This document shows, one piece after another, positions 37,330 through 47,699 of a DNA stretch of 64,000 nucleotides. Origin of the DNA: Shewanella sp. Arc9-LZ. Lineage in GTDB: Bacteria; Pseudomonadota; Gammaproteobacteria; Enterobacterales; Shewanellaceae. The notes under the pieces are model-generated. The model searched no databases and was not told where the DNA came from. It worked only from the letters and a program-made list of their open reading frames with translations. Each line of letters opens with the position of its first letter. Positions within the stretch are counted from its first letter, which is position 1. The stretch spans positions 3,038,001 through 3,102,000 of the forward strand of contig NZ_CP048031.1 in the NCBI RefSeq assembly GCF_010092445.1, in the 5' to 3' direction. Position numbers and translations under genes: made by a program.

Positions 37330-39177
37330 TTGTCGACAAAACGCCTTAAAATTAGCCAATTCCTATTGCTTTCGTTGACATTGCTGATGTCAGGCTTGGT
37401 GCTGGCCGACGAAAATTGGTTAACGATTAACGTTACCGGCGTGCCGAAAAAAATTGAAAAGAACATTTTTGCTCATTTAGGCACACTGCCAGATAACGAT
37501 GTTCAGCGGCGAGCATTTTTATTTACCGTTGACGATAACACCCATGATGCCCTTGAATCCATGGGCTACTACCATGCAATTTTAGATATTGATGTCAAAG
37601 AGAATGATAAAGGCCCTTGGGAGTTAAGCCTCAATATAACCCCAGGCGAACCGGTCATTATTCAATGGGTGGATATTAATTTTCAAGGTGACATGCTCCA
37701 AGATAATACTTTTTCGCTGTGGCTTAATAGCTTGAAAATAAAACCTGGTGATACCTTAAACCACGGTGTATATGATTCGATAAAATCACAGTTGATCACG
37801 TTAGCGCTGGCAAGAGGATATTTTGATGGTCAATACACCAAATCAGAAATCAACATTAATCGTGACTTAAATACCGCCCAAATTAACCTACAGTTTAATT
37901 CTGGTAAACGCTATTTATTTGGTGATGTTCACTTTGAAGGCAGTACTCTCAATGATGACATTGTTGAATCATTGATTCCTTTTGATGCTGATGCGCCTTA
38001 CGCCACACAGCTATTAACTGAGTTTAATCGCAATTTATTAGATACTGGTTATTTTAGTAATATCAAAGTATTGCCACAGCTAAACAAAATAGATACTGGG
38101 GTAGTTCCGATTAAAGTTGAGCTAAGCCCTCGACCTAGCCATCTTATTGAAGTGGGTTTAGGTGCTGATATAGGTAATAGTACAGAAAACAGTGTTGATC
38201 CTCGTGTGCGAGTCACCTGGCGCACGCCGCAAATCAATCGCTATGGCCATTATCAAGAAACCAGTGCTGAATGGTCACCTGAGCGACCTAAGATTTTAAC
38301 CACTTATACTATTCCGTTAACTCACCCCTTAGATGATCAACTGAAAATAAAACTCGGATTATTACGCGACACCTATGGTGTCACCCAAGATTACGACGCT
38401 GATAAACGCCAATTTAATAATACCGGGCAATTAGAGTCTAAAAAGTATCTCGTTGGCTTAACGCGTCAAAGGCGATCTAAAAGTAATTGGTTACATGGAT
38501 ATTCAATTGAATCCGTTAGAGAGTTTTATAATCAACTCGATACAGATTACGATCCACGTTTTTATTTGTTGGGTTTCAACCTCACCAAAACAGTTCGTGG
38601 TGACAACACGCTCGATCCCAAATCTGGGTATCGTCAAACTTACAGTGTTGAATACGCCGACCCGTCCTTAGGCTCCACCATCCGCCTAGCACGTTTACAA
38701 GCCCGATTTAAATGGGTAGAGACTATATTCGATAAACATCGTTTTGTTGCCCGGGTGGATTTAGGAGCCAATATTGCTGATAAAAACGATATGGCTAATA
38801 TACCGCCATCGTTACGATATTTTGCCGGTGGCGACCAAAGCATACGAGGTTACAGTTACCAAGAATTAGGTCCCTATATTGACTACACCAACAGTGAAGG
38901 CGGCTTATCTCGACAGGTTGTCGGTGGGCGCTACTTGGCGATTGGCAGTGTTGAATATCAATATTATCTTACCCCGACATGGCGAGTTGCCACCTTTGTC
39001 GATGCTGGTAATGCTTTTGATACACAACAGTTTGAACCGGTAGTATCGGTTGGTGGAGGATTACACTGGATATCACCTATTGGCCCGATTCGAATGGACC
39101 TAGGTTTTGGCTTGAAAGAAACCGAGACAGTTGCACGTTCATATCGTTTCCATTTAACCATGGGAACTGACTTATGA
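37330..39177 (+). CDS. tamA: Translocation and assembly module outer-membrane subunit TamA
   Basis: An Omp85-family protein of 615 residues: signal peptide (1-26), three POTRA domains (about 27-265) and a 16-strand barrel (about 275-615) with the lid-lock motif region RYFAGGDQSIRGYSYQELGP and a C-terminal PIGPIRMDLGFGL. With TamB it inserts certain outer-membrane proteins and takes part in phospholipid transport to the outer membrane. The start is TTG at 37330 with GGAAAAG upstream. Its stop overlaps the tamB start (ATGA), the classic coupling. Confidence 0.94.
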   Translation: MSTKRLKISQFLLLSLTLLMSGLVLADENWLTINVTGVPKKIEKNIFAHLGTLPDNDVQRRAFLFTVDDNTHDALESMGYYHAILDIDVKENDKGPWELSLNITPGEPVIIQWVDINFQGDMLQDNTFSLWLNSLKIKPGDTLNHGVYDSIKSQLITLALARGYFDGQYTKSEININRDLNTAQINLQFNSGKRYLFGDVHFEGSTLNDDIVESLIPFDADAPYATQLLTEFNRNLLDTGYFSNIKVLPQLNKIDTGVVPIKVELSPRPSHLIEVGLGADIGNSTENSVDPRVRVTWRTPQINRYGHYQETSAEWSPERPKILTTYTIPLTHPLDDQLKIKLGLLRDTYGVTQDYDADKRQFNNTGQLESKKYLVGLTRQRRSKSNWLHGYSIESVREFYNQLDTDYDPRFYLLGFNLTKTVRGDNTLDPKSGYRQTYSVEYADPSLGSTIRLARLQARFKWVETIFDKHRFVARVDLGANIADKNDMANIPPSLRYFAGGDQSIRGYSYQELGPYIDYTNSEGGLSRQVVGGRYLAIGSVEYQYYLTPTWRVATFVDAGNAFDTQQFEPVVSVGGGLHWISPIGPIRMDLGFGLKETETVARSYRFHLTMGTDL

Positions 39178-42100
39178 TAGATAAACATACTGAACAAAGT
39201 ACTTTGCAACATAATGAGCAAAACGCTCAGTCACAAGAATCACTCAAGCCAAGTAATAAAAAAGCACCTAAATCAACCAGTCTATCTGCAAGAATTTGGC
39301 GCAGTATTAAGCTATCTACCCGAATACTGATTTATGTCCCTTTGGTATTATTGATGCTGTTTGCCATCATCATGGGCACCCCATTTGGTAGTAAAATGGG
39401 GGTGATGTTCGTTAATCAATTTGTCAGTGATATCGATGTTGAATATGCTTCAGGCACCTTAAATGATGATATCACGTTGCATCACTTGTCATGGTCAATG
39501 TCAGGGATTAGCGTCGAAGCTGATGATTTAACTTTAGAATGGGTGCCAACATGTCTGATTAACAAACAGCTTTGTGTCACAAATCTGCTGGCATCAAGTA
39601 TTGATGTGAACATTATCAGTGATGATATTCCAGTAACCGAAAGCACCACTGAAACGGATGCTACTAACCAACCTTTTACCGAGCTTGAATTACCCATTGG
39701 CATTAATATCAGCCACGCCCAATTGGCCAATATTAATGTAGATGTTAATGGTATGACTTTTTATGCCGACAATTTAACGACTCAAGCTATCTGGAATAAC
39801 GCTGGCCTTGTGGTTGAATCACTCACCAGCCAAGGGCTAATCGTCAACATCCCAGATGCAACATCAACACCCCAAACACGTTCTCAGCCAAATAATAAAG
39901 CAACAAAAAAAACCGCCGCGCCCAAAGAAACTTCATGGCCATTGGCTAACTTACCACAGGTGTTTATGCCTTTTCCTGTCAATGTGAGACAGTTTAATGC
40001 CACCGACAGTCAGCTCATTATCGGCCAGCGCAACGACCATTTTAGCCATATCGCATTAGCTGCCAGTTTTCGTCAATTTCAGCTTGGGATAACCCAACTA
40101 GACATTCAACATGATGATGGTGATGTGAGTGTTATCGGTGATATTAGCTTACACGATCATTACCCACTGACATTAAAACTACTTGCTAATGTCGAAAATC
40201 TGCCTGAGTTGCCAGGGCTTCAACAGCACCAACTCCGTGTAGATCTTACCCAAGACTTAAGCCAATTAAATATTAATGCCATCGCTAAAGGCGATAGCCA
40301 TTTCAATCTTGCAGCCGACATTAATCTCACCACGCCGGCGCTTGAATACCAAGTAACACTGACCGATGCCGCTTTGCAATGGCCGTTAAAAAATCCCCAG
40401 TACACCAGCAATATTATCCACTTTACCAGTAAAGGTAATATAAAAGACCAAGTGGCGCGGTTTGAAGGGCAACTGACAACACCTTACCACCCTACTTTGG
40501 CAGTTATTGCAGATGTTGTTAACAACAATCAAAAGTTGACCATCAATAAACTCAATTTACAGTCAATCGCGGGCAACCTAGATCTAACTGGGCAGCTATC
40601 ATATAAAGATGACATAACCTGGCAAGCCAATGTGCTTACCAACGACATTCAGTTGCAATATATTGATTATATTAATCAGCAAAATCCGATCAAAAGTAAA
40701 TTCAGTGGCCATTTTAATAGCACGGGCAGCATTGCCGATAAGCAGTGGCAAGTGGCCATTCAAGACGCCGATTTAACCGGTCGATTAAATGGATACCCGT
40801 TGAACTTGCAAGGCGATATTTCATTAAATCAAGATTTTGCGATTAACGCGACAAACCTGCAGGCCAATGCCCTTGGCGCTCAATTAATCATCAATGGCCA
40901 AGCAGACAAAACATGGGACATCGATGCCGAACTTAGCGTTCCCGATGTCAGTCAGTGGCTAAAAGGCGGCCGCGGCAATATTTTTGCAAAAGTTGTTGTT
41001 ACGGGTAATAGTGCCGACCCAATTGTGGATATTAACGCGCAAATCAGTCAATTCAGTTACCAAGGAAGTAAAATTGACAGCCTTGATTTACTGGCTAATT
41101 ATCGTCCTTATTCGCAGCATCAATATCGGATAGAACTGCATAATAATCTTGTATGGGACAGCTATAAGCTAACAGATATCGCATTCATCAGTGAAGGCAA
41201 TCAACATCAACAACAAAGCACACTTAATACTCAAGGTGATGTGGTCATCAATACTCAAATGGCCAGTATTAGTAATATTGATAAACAACAGATCAATGCC
41301 ACATTAACAGAATTCAATATCAGTAATGCTCTTGGGCAATGGCAACAAGATAAACACATTACCTTCAGCTGGGATCAGCTCAATAATCGTGGCAGTGTGA
41401 GCCGTTTTTGCTTAGTGCATCCACACAATAAATTGTGCTTAATCAATGATGTTAATTTAGGTCACACTGGCCAGGCTAATATTACTTTTACCGGTAATCC
41501 CGGTAAAACATTGGCACCTGTGTTGTCTAAAAAAATCACTTGGAGCGGTGAAGCAGCGCTAACCAGTCAAGTTAATTGGGCTAAAGGTAAAAAGCCCACT
41601 GCTAATGTTCAGTTTACGCTTTTACCGGGCAATATTAAGCTAAGCCGCGCCAAAAACAACACCATCAGCATCGACTACCAGCAGTTACTATTACAAGCAT
41701 CGCTTGATGAGAAACAAATTACTAGCTCATTGAGTTTCGATTCATCCGGAATCGCCAGTTGGCAAAGCCAACTGAGTGTCAACATAACGCCCGATCGGAC
41801 CTTACAAGGTACCATTAATGTTAATGAACTTAATCTCGCTCCTTTTGGAGAGTTCTTTCCAAGGCTAGAAACCTTAGAAGGCATGTTATCCAGTCGATTA
41901 AATTTATCCGGCACCCTTATGGACCCTAATGTCTCGGGTAATATTAAACTCAGTGACGGTGCATTTGCCTTATCCACTAACCCAACATTAATCGATAAAC
42001 TGTACTTGTCACTGGCTCTAGAAGGCCAGCAAGGACAACTCAATGGCCAATGGCATATGGGTGACGGACAAGTGAGTACGACAGGTACCCTTGCTTGGCC

Positions 42101-43085
42101 TCAAGGGAAATTTAGTGGTGACATTGATATTAAGGGTGAAAATTTAGCGGTAATTCAACCACCAATGGCAATATTAAATGTCTCTCCAGATATTAATATG
42201 ACCTTTGATGAGCAACTGTTTGCGATAAAAGGCAAAGTTGACGTGCCATCAGGACAAATAAAAATTACTCAGTTAGCTGAAGGAGGCGTTGCGGTATCGA
42301 ACGATGTGGTATTTAACGATTCAGTGTCTGAACAAACCGTTAAAACCAGTCCTTACGCCGTTACAGCCGATTTGAATATCAGTGTCGGTAAACGCCTTAC
42401 TATTGATGGTATGGGTCTTAAGGGAAGGCTAGAAGGCGATCTGGTACTAAAACAGCAAGCTTTTAAGCCGCCCATGTTATTTGGTGATATTAAAGTCAAC
42501 AAAGGGACTTATAAGTTTATGGGGCAAACCTTAAGTATTAATACTGGTGAAGTCCAATTTATTGGTCCAACAGAATTGCCAAACCTAAATATAGAAGCAA
42601 CTAGAGACATTAAAGAGAGCGATATCACCGCCGGTGTTCGAGTCACTGGTACCCCAATGCGCCCAGTGGTCACCTTATTCTCTAATCCAGCAAAAGAGCA
42701 AGCCGAGGTGCTTTCTTATATTTTGACGGGTAAAGGTTTTACCAGTACAACCAACCAACAAAGTAACTCACTAATGATGGGAGCCGCGCTCAGTTTAGGT
42801 TCACAATTTGATGGTGGAGCAATGAATAGCATTGGCAGTACTGCGACAGGACTGATTGAAAAGTTTGGATTTTCGAATGTACAACTTGATACTAATGATG
42901 ACGGAAAAGTGGCCGTGAGTGGGTATATAGGTGAAGACTTAATGATTAAGTATGGCGTGGGAGTATTTAACCCCGGTTATGAAATGACCGTACGATATTA
43001 TTTGTTTTCACAATTATATTTAGAGAGTGTGTCTAGCACCTTAAGTCAATCACTGGATATCTACTATAGCTTCGAAATCGATTAG
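39174..43085 (+). CDS. tamB: Translocation and assembly module inner-membrane subunit TamB
   Basis: 1303 residues. After about 45 polar cytoplasmic residues comes one membrane helix (about 46-66, IYVPLVLLMLFAIIMG), then a very long periplasmic beta-taco region with alternating strands. The conserved DUF490 domain (about 960-1303) includes GDIKVNKGTYKFMGQTLSINTGEVQFIG and ends in the aromatic YYSFEID. TamB bridges the periplasm to TamA and is now seen as an AsmA-like lipid conduit. Translationally coupled to tamA. Confidence 0.94.
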   Translation: MIDKHTEQSTLQHNEQNAQSQESLKPSNKKAPKSTSLSARIWRSIKLSTRILIYVPLVLLMLFAIIMGTPFGSKMGVMFVNQFVSDIDVEYASGTLNDDITLHHLSWSMSGISVEADDLTLEWVPTCLINKQLCVTNLLASSIDVNIISDDIPVTESTTETDATNQPFTELELPIGINISHAQLANINVDVNGMTFYADNLTTQAIWNNAGLVVESLTSQGLIVNIPDATSTPQTRSQPNNKATKKTAAPKETSWPLANLPQVFMPFPVNVRQFNATDSQLIIGQRNDHFSHIALAASFRQFQLGITQLDIQHDDGDVSVIGDISLHDHYPLTLKLLANVENLPELPGLQQHQLRVDLTQDLSQLNINAIAKGDSHFNLAADINLTTPALEYQVTLTDAALQWPLKNPQYTSNIIHFTSKGNIKDQVARFEGQLTTPYHPTLAVIADVVNNNQKLTINKLNLQSIAGNLDLTGQLSYKDDITWQANVLTNDIQLQYIDYINQQNPIKSKFSGHFNSTGSIADKQWQVAIQDADLTGRLNGYPLNLQGDISLNQDFAINATNLQANALGAQLIINGQADKTWDIDAELSVPDVSQWLKGGRGNIFAKVVVTGNSADPIVDINAQISQFSYQGSKIDSLDLLANYRPYSQHQYRIELHNNLVWDSYKLTDIAFISEGNQHQQQSTLNTQGDVVINTQMASISNIDKQQINATLTEFNISNALGQWQQDKHITFSWDQLNNRGSVSRFCLVHPHNKLCLINDVNLGHTGQANITFTGNPGKTLAPVLSKKITWSGEAALTSQVNWAKGKKPTANVQFTLLPGNIKLSRAKNNTISIDYQQLLLQASLDEKQITSSLSFDSSGIASWQSQLSVNITPDRTLQGTINVNELNLAPFGEFFPRLETLEGMLSSRLNLSGTLMDPNVSGNIKLSDGAFALSTNPTLIDKLYLSLALEGQQGQLNGQWHMGDGQVSTTGTLAWPQGKFSGDIDIKGENLAVIQPPMAILNVSPDINMTFDEQLFAIKGKVDVPSGQIKITQLAEGGVAVSNDVVFNDSVSEQTVKTSPYAVTADLNISVGKRLTIDGMGLKGRLEGDLVLKQQAFKPPMLFGDIKVNKGTYKFMGQTLSINTGEVQFIGPTELPNLNIEATRDIKESDITAGVRVTGTPMRPVVTLFSNPAKEQAEVLSYILTGKGFTSTTNQQSNSLMMGAALSLGSQFDGGAMNSIGSTATGLIEKFGFSNVQLDTNDDGKVAVSGYIGEDLMIKYGVGVFNPGYEMTVRYYLFSQLYLESVSSTLSQSLDIYYSFEID

Positions 43086-43117
43086 CATTTGGCATTTGGC
43101 ATTTGGCATTTGGCATT
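43085..43117. repeat. Short tandem repeat GCATTTG x 4
   Basis: Four perfect 7-bp units plus GCATT directly follow the tamB stop codon. A likely slippage product; the number of copies may vary between strains. Confidence 0.95.
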
Positions 43118-43151
43118 ATAAGAATAAATTTAGCGATAAACATTCAGTCAT

Positions 43152-43180
43152 AAAAAAAGCGCCCTAAGGCGCTTTTTTTT
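43152..43180. terminator. Bidirectional terminator between tamB and rplY
   Basis: AAAAAAAGCGCC-CTAA-GGCGCTTTTTTTT, perfect stem with A and T flanks, for convergent genes. Confidence 0.92.
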
Positions 43181-43191
43181 CACATTTGCGA

Positions 43192-43479
43192 TTAAGCAAA
43201 CATAAAGTCAATGTGTTCAACCAATTGCTTGAATGCGTGACGTTGGATAGCTTTTACACGAACTTTAACTTCTTTACCTTCAATAGAAACGGTTAAGTCA
43301 GTTGTGTAAAAGTCATCATTTAACTGGATGTTAATGATGTCTTTGTGTTCAAACTTGATTGATACAGGCTCTTTACCTGGACCATAAATTACTGCAGGAA
43401 CTTTACCGGCATGACGTAGGCGGCGGCTCGAACCTTTCCCGATTTCTGTGCGGGTTACTGCGTTGATTGTGTAAGACAT
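43192..43479 (-). CDS. rplY: 50S ribosomal protein L25
   Basis: 95 residues, the short form of L25 without the CTC extension (E. coli 94). The start [22 protein letters not shown] and the [16 protein letters not shown] and HIDFMFA segments are typical. It binds 5S rRNA. Monocistronic and convergent with tamB. Confidence 0.96.
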   Translation of the reverse strand: MSYTINAVTRTEIGKGSSRRLRHAGKVPAVIYGPGKEPVSIKFEHKDIINIQLNDDFYTTDLTVSIEGKEVKVRVKAIQRHAFKQLVEHIDFMFA

Positions 43480-43969
43480 TAGTCACTCACTTAATAATTA
43501 ATAAAGTATGAAGGCGTCATCATTTTCGACCAACGATGACTCAAATAAAGCGCACGGATATTACCACAGCCATTATCAACCCACAAGAAGATATACCAAC
43601 CCTATTAAATATGTGCTCTTTCAGCGGGAGTTCAAAGTGCTGTAGGCAAGGCAGATAATTGAAACGAATAGTGATGATCGGTAACAAGCTCATGCGTTAC
43701 TCTACCTATAGCATCTAACCGCTAGCATCTGACCGCCATGAATAGTGGGAATGTCTTATTTTTATGGAAATAGACCATGCAGTCGTATTTGAAAGCATCT
43801 AATGAAGCATAAAGTACTTTTTAAACCCGCCAGAATAGAGTCTCTCAGGTATGCCACTTCTGTGTTGCATCGATTTAAAAGGGAACAACCATTTCTACAT
43901 CAATACGCCTTGAAATGAAAAACCTGACAGACTCTGAACTGACCAGATATTTAATGATATTGGTATTAA
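43480..43969. other. Non-coding stretch between rplY and mepK
   Basis: 490 bp with no supported gene. It contains the rplY promoter side and the 3' side of the mepK-like gene. Stops are frequent in all frames, and I saw no strong dyad. Confidence 0.45.
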
Positions 43970-44521
43970 TTAACCCCAACGCCTCACTGGCCCACAATCA
44001 ATATGCACAAACCCATCTCGAGGATAAAATCCTACACCACCTAACTTAAGCGACTCAGCAGCATCGCGTAAGTGTTTAGTTTTCACTCCGGGTAAGGCAA
44101 TATCCATCGCCATGCCTTTCATGTGATAACTTTTCTTGGCAACCCCATTGCTACGCGATGCGAGCATTTGATTTGTTTTGGGTGAACGATAAGCTGAAAT
44201 AACATGGATTTCATCTTGATTATCTAATGTAACCTGTAATTTATACAAATATTCAAATAATCTTTTATCAATCGGTGCGGCTAAATTTTGGCGATGATCC
44301 CGTAATACTTGATTAAATTCAGTCAACGTTTCTGATTGATATTGACCATCAACCCAAAAACTTCCTTGGCTTCTTTCACCAGTATGCAAATTATAAAAAC
44401 GTAAATCTTTAACACCAAGAGTAGAACGACTTGCTTGCGCGGTATTCGGTAACAGAGTTACCACTGCGGCACCGCTTAAGCCTAATAATAACTGCCGACG
44501 AGTTAGGCACTCTATTGTCAT
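43970..44521 (-). CDS. mepK: MepK-type murein endopeptidase (YcbK), Tat-exported
   Basis: 183 residues. The N-terminus has a twin-arginine signal (TRRQLLLGLSGAAVVTLL, cleaved near AQA). The DUF882/M15-like domain shows the zinc site in SYHMKGMAMDIALPG (His, Asp) and GFVHIDCGPVRRWG (His). E. coli MepK cleaves D-Ala-mDAP and mDAP-mDAP crosslinks so that the wall can grow. The ldtD-like gene 253 bp upstream on the same strand makes 3-3 crosslinks; the pair recalls E. coli ycbB-ycbK. Confidence 0.92.
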   Translation of the reverse strand: MTIECLTRRQLLLGLSGAAVVTLLPNTAQASRSTLGVKDLRFYNLHTGERSQGSFWVDGQYQSETLTEFNQVLRDHRQNLAAPIDKRLFEYLYKLQVTLDNQDEIHVISAYRSPKTNQMLASRSNGVAKKSYHMKGMAMDIALPGVKTKHLRDAAESLKLGGVGFYPRDGFVHIDCGPVRRWG

Positions 44522-44774
44522 TTATACACCACTTAAATTATCTAAATTACGATACTTATCGGCTTTAAAAGCACGATTTCATCTTCACAGCGCTTTTCAT
44601 TGCGTTGTTGCTTTTTTATCCAACTGGCGAATAAATTAACCATTAATGCTGATAAATGCAAGTATGCCTATGTTGAGATGTGCATTAAACACACTAACTT
44701 ACATAAGAGTGTGATATAGCTCAAGTACTTAGGGATGAAGTAAAACCTCATTAACTTTGTTTCATCAATTGTGA

Positions 44775-46196
44775 TTATTGCACAATATCGTTACTGGTGA
44801 CTTTATGGCTTAATAACTTCATCGACTCTACTGGGGTTAATTGATAAATGTCATCTCGGTACTGCGCAACATGCTGTTCATCGACCCAAGCGCGCCAATA
44901 TACCATGTGAACAGGCAAGGTTGATGATAAGGCAAACCATTGAGTTTGAGTGTGATTAGACTGCAAATGAGCCCAAGTACGCTTATCAATAACTAAATGG
45001 TTGGCAAACCAGTCGGCTAACTGTTGTACTTTTTCAATTCGCACACAACCTGATGATACATCCCGCTCCACATGTGCAAACATTTCAGGTGTTGGCGTAT
45101 CATGTAAATACACGCTCTGGTCATTGTTAAAGTGGAATTTATAACGGCCTAATGCATTACCGTTACCGGGGCGCTGAACCACTCTGTACGGGAATTTCCC
45201 TTTTGCAGCCTGTTGCCACTGTTGAGGTGTTTTATCGACACGATGACCTTCATAATCAAACACATCAAAATGTCTATCGGTAAAGTAAGCACCATTTAAT
45301 CTAACTTGCGGTAAAATATCCTTACGTAAAAGTTGTCGAGGTACTGTCCAGGTGGGATTGATAACTATATTAGAAATTTGCCCCGTCATCACCGGAGTCT
45401 GTCGATATGGCTTACCCACAATCACTTTCGACGTCAACACCACTTCATTTTGATCAACTAATACCATTTGAAAAGCCGGAATATTAATCAACAGATAAGA
45501 CTGAGGGAGCTGGCTTAAATAGGTCGTTTTTTCGACAAAGCTTTTTGCTAATAAAGAGGCTCGTTGTTGTGGAGTTTGATTTAACCAGAACAAGGTTTTA
45601 GGACCAATAACCGCGTCGGCCTTTAACCCATGCCGAGACTGAAAGCGTTTAACACTTTGCTCCAAAGCCGGTTGATATTTATCTTCATCCGCAAGGTATG
45701 CGTACGCATCACCTAACAACCACAAACGTTGATTAATTTGCTTAATGCTTGGGTGACTATCTCCAGGGCGTAACAGCCCTTCAAGCGTGATGGTCGGCCA
45801 ATCTTGCGTTTGCGATAACCACATTAACTTACGCAGATCATTTATTACCCCAAGGTAATCATCTGCAGCAGGCTCCAGTGCAATGTTTTTATCACGTAAC
45901 GAAGTGGTGTTAGCTATTGAATCAAATGGCAGGGGTACTTGTTTATTATGCCAAAAAGCGGCCACACTCTGTTGAATGTTGTCGATATATTCTAATTGTT
46001 CAGCAGCGGACCCTGTCTGTAATATCGCTAAATATTGTGCCCGCTGTGCTGTGGGCTCAGCCAAATACTGTAATTGCAGATGTTGAGTCAAATTGCCGTA
46101 TTGCTCTTCAGTGTTAGCCAACACAAATGGCGACACACACAAAAGCAATATACCCATTATGCTAACGTTTACAGACAGTTTCAGTTTGCTGAACAT
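44775..46196 (-). CDS. ldtD: L,D-transpeptidase of LdtD/YcbB type
   Basis: About 473 residues from the ATG at 46196, chosen because GGGGA lies 6 bp before it; the longer frame from 46232 covers that site. Signal peptide (to about residue 28, PFVLA), a YcbB N-terminal scaffold, a peptidoglycan-binding three-helix domain (LEQSVKRFQSRHGLKADAVIGPKTLFWLN), then the YkuD catalytic domain with YLHDTPTPEMF and the nucleophile Cys in SSGCVRIE. It forms 3-3 mDAP crosslinks in the periplasm. Shorter than E. coli LdtD (615). Confidence 0.92.
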   Translation of the reverse strand: MFSKLKLSVNVSIMGILLLCVSPFVLANTEEQYGNLTQHLQLQYLAEPTAQRAQYLAILQTGSAAEQLEYIDNIQQSVAAFWHNKQVPLPFDSIANTTSLRDKNIALEPAADDYLGVINDLRKLMWLSQTQDWPTITLEGLLRPGDSHPSIKQINQRLWLLGDAYAYLADEDKYQPALEQSVKRFQSRHGLKADAVIGPKTLFWLNQTPQQRASLLAKSFVEKTTYLSQLPQSYLLINIPAFQMVLVDQNEVVLTSKVIVGKPYRQTPVMTGQISNIVINPTWTVPRQLLRKDILPQVRLNGAYFTDRHFDVFDYEGHRVDKTPQQWQQAAKGKFPYRVVQRPGNGNALGRYKFHFNNDQSVYLHDTPTPEMFAHVERDVSSGCVRIEKVQQLADWFANHLVIDKRTWAHLQSNHTQTQWFALSSTLPVHMVYWRAWVDEQHVAQYRDDIYQLTPVESMKLLSHKVTSNDIVQ

Positions 46197-46488
46197 GCTA
46201 TTCCCCATTGGCCCACACAATGATATTGTCATGTTTTTTCACGTAAGTGAAATGAATATAGCCATTATGATTAATAATAAATGTGCTTGGGTGCAAGAAA
46301 CAATTAATCAACAAAAGTGAATACCAAAGCGTTACCTATTCGCTACCTAAGCCTTACCTAAGTCAGTGAAAATTAATCATCTAGATGAAAAGTAACCAGT
46401 TAACATTAATTTATGAATACACAACTAGGAAGGGCCATGCTGAATTGTTATAAGGTGAATAAGAAGTACTGAAGCAATAGAGAATCAC

Positions 46489-46764
46489 ATGAATAAAAAA
46501 CAACTCACTCAAACCATGGCCAACAAAATGGACATTCCTCAAGTTCAAGCTAAGCAACAACTTGAACAAATCCTAGCGGTTATTCATCAAGGTTTAGCAG
46601 AAGGTGAAAAAATTTACATTCCCCAATTTGGTACATTTGAATTACGTTTTTACTTACCAAAACTAGGTCGTAATCCACAAACGGGTGAAACCATAGAAAT
46701 TGACGGATTTAATCAACCCAGCTTTAAAGTATCACCCGCATTAAAAGCATTGATTAACGCTTAA
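46489..46764 (+). CDS. HU/IHF-family DNA-binding protein
   Basis: 91 residues with the HU fold: two N-terminal helices (MNKKQLTQTMANKMDIPQVQAKQQLEQILAVIHQGLAEG), EKIYIPQFGTFELRF, and the arm region GRNPQTGETIEIDGF with the Asn-Pro tip that intercalates DNA. It is not hupA, hupB, ihfA or ihfB by sequence; it is a divergent paralogue of unknown role (perhaps nucleoid- or element-associated). Immediately downstream is a 113-bp tandem repeat. Confidence 0.88.
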   Translation: MNKKQLTQTMANKMDIPQVQAKQQLEQILAVIHQGLAEGEKIYIPQFGTFELRFYLPKLGRNPQTGETIEIDGFNQPSFKVSPALKALINA

Positions 46765-46797
46765 ACCAAAGTGGTAGAAACCTTATAAGCCGACGTA

Positions 46798-47172
46798 CTA
46801 GAACGCTTCGCGGCTAGAGACTATAACTGCATCACGAGAAAACGGTTTGCGGAGTATTGTTGCATGCTGAGCGTAGAGAGCTCAACGTCTGGAGATTAAA
46901 AGCTTAGGTGCTAGAACGCTTCGCGGCTAGAGACTATAACTGCGTCACGAGAAAACGGTTTGCGGATTATTGTTGCATGCTGAGCGTAGAGTGCTCAACG
47001 TCTGGAGATTAAAAGCCTAGGTACTAGAACGCTTCGCGGCTAGAGACTATAACTGCGTCACGAGAAAACGGTTTGCGGATTATTGTTGCATGCTGAGCGT
47101 AGATGGCTCAACGTCTGGAGATTAAAAATCTAGGTGCTAGAGCGATCGTAGCTAGAGGCTATACCTGCAGTT
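46798..47172. repeat. 113-bp tandem repeat, three copies plus a partial fourth
   Basis: Units begin with CTAGAACGCTTCGCGGCTAG at 46798, 46911 and 47024; a diverged fourth starts at 47137 (CTAGAGCG...). The period is exactly 113 bp throughout. Copies differ at a few positions only. Each unit contains a GAGC/GCTC dyad and CTAG flanks. No open frame crosses the repeat with coding character. It fills the gap between the HU-like gene and tRNA-Leu. Confidence 0.95.
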
Positions 47173-47338
47173 ATCCAGTTTAACTCTACCTAACTGAAAC
47201 TAGCCAACGACTTTCCCAATAACCCGCTCTTATAGCCGCGTAGCGAACTAGCAGGACGAAGTCCGCCCTAGCATCTAGGCTCTTATCGCTCTCACCTTTT
47301 TTAGCGTTTGTTACCCTTAACTACCAAATTTCAGACGT

Positions 47339-47370
47339 AAAAAAGCCCCAACATAAGTTGAGGCTTTTTT
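47339..47370 (-). terminator. Terminator downstream of tRNA-Leu
   Basis: AAAAAAGCC-CAAC...GTTG-GGCTTTTTT with one mismatch, 30 bp past the tRNA 3' end on the minus strand; it also works on the plus strand. Confidence 0.82.
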
Positions 47371-47399
47371 ACACCACTCTCTATTGCTAGAGATTATAA

Positions 47400-47485
47400 T
47401 GGTACCCGAGGCCAGACTTGAACTGGCACGCTTATTCAGCGAGGGATTTTAAATCCCTTGTGTCTACCGATTCCACCACTCGGGC
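47400..47485 (-). tRNA. tRNA-Leu(UAA)
   Basis: An 86-nt type-II tRNA with encoded CCA. Minus strand starts GCCCGAGTGGTGGAATCGGT, has anticodon TAA in the loop ATTTAAAAT region, a long variable arm (CGCTGAATAAGCG), and ends CTCGGGTACCA. It closely resembles E. coli leuZ. Confidence 0.96.
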
Positions 47486-47699
47486 AAACTGAGCGTGTCT
47501 TGATAACAAACATCAAATCACTTAATTCATATTTGCATAAGATAAACAGGGTTACTTTCGCGTCCCGCTTAACTTGGTGACACTTTACTGTTTTTTTTTG
47601 GCCAAGCAACTAAAATATTCATCACATCGAACTGAACGCTTCAAAAAACGTCAATCCGATGTAAAATCCAACAAAACAAGATGCTTAGCAAACAAATGA

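Noticed and set aside
46798..47172. CRISPR array
   Set aside because: The repeated unit is 113 bp with no short repeat/spacer alternation, and no cas genes are near; it is an ordinary tandem repeat.
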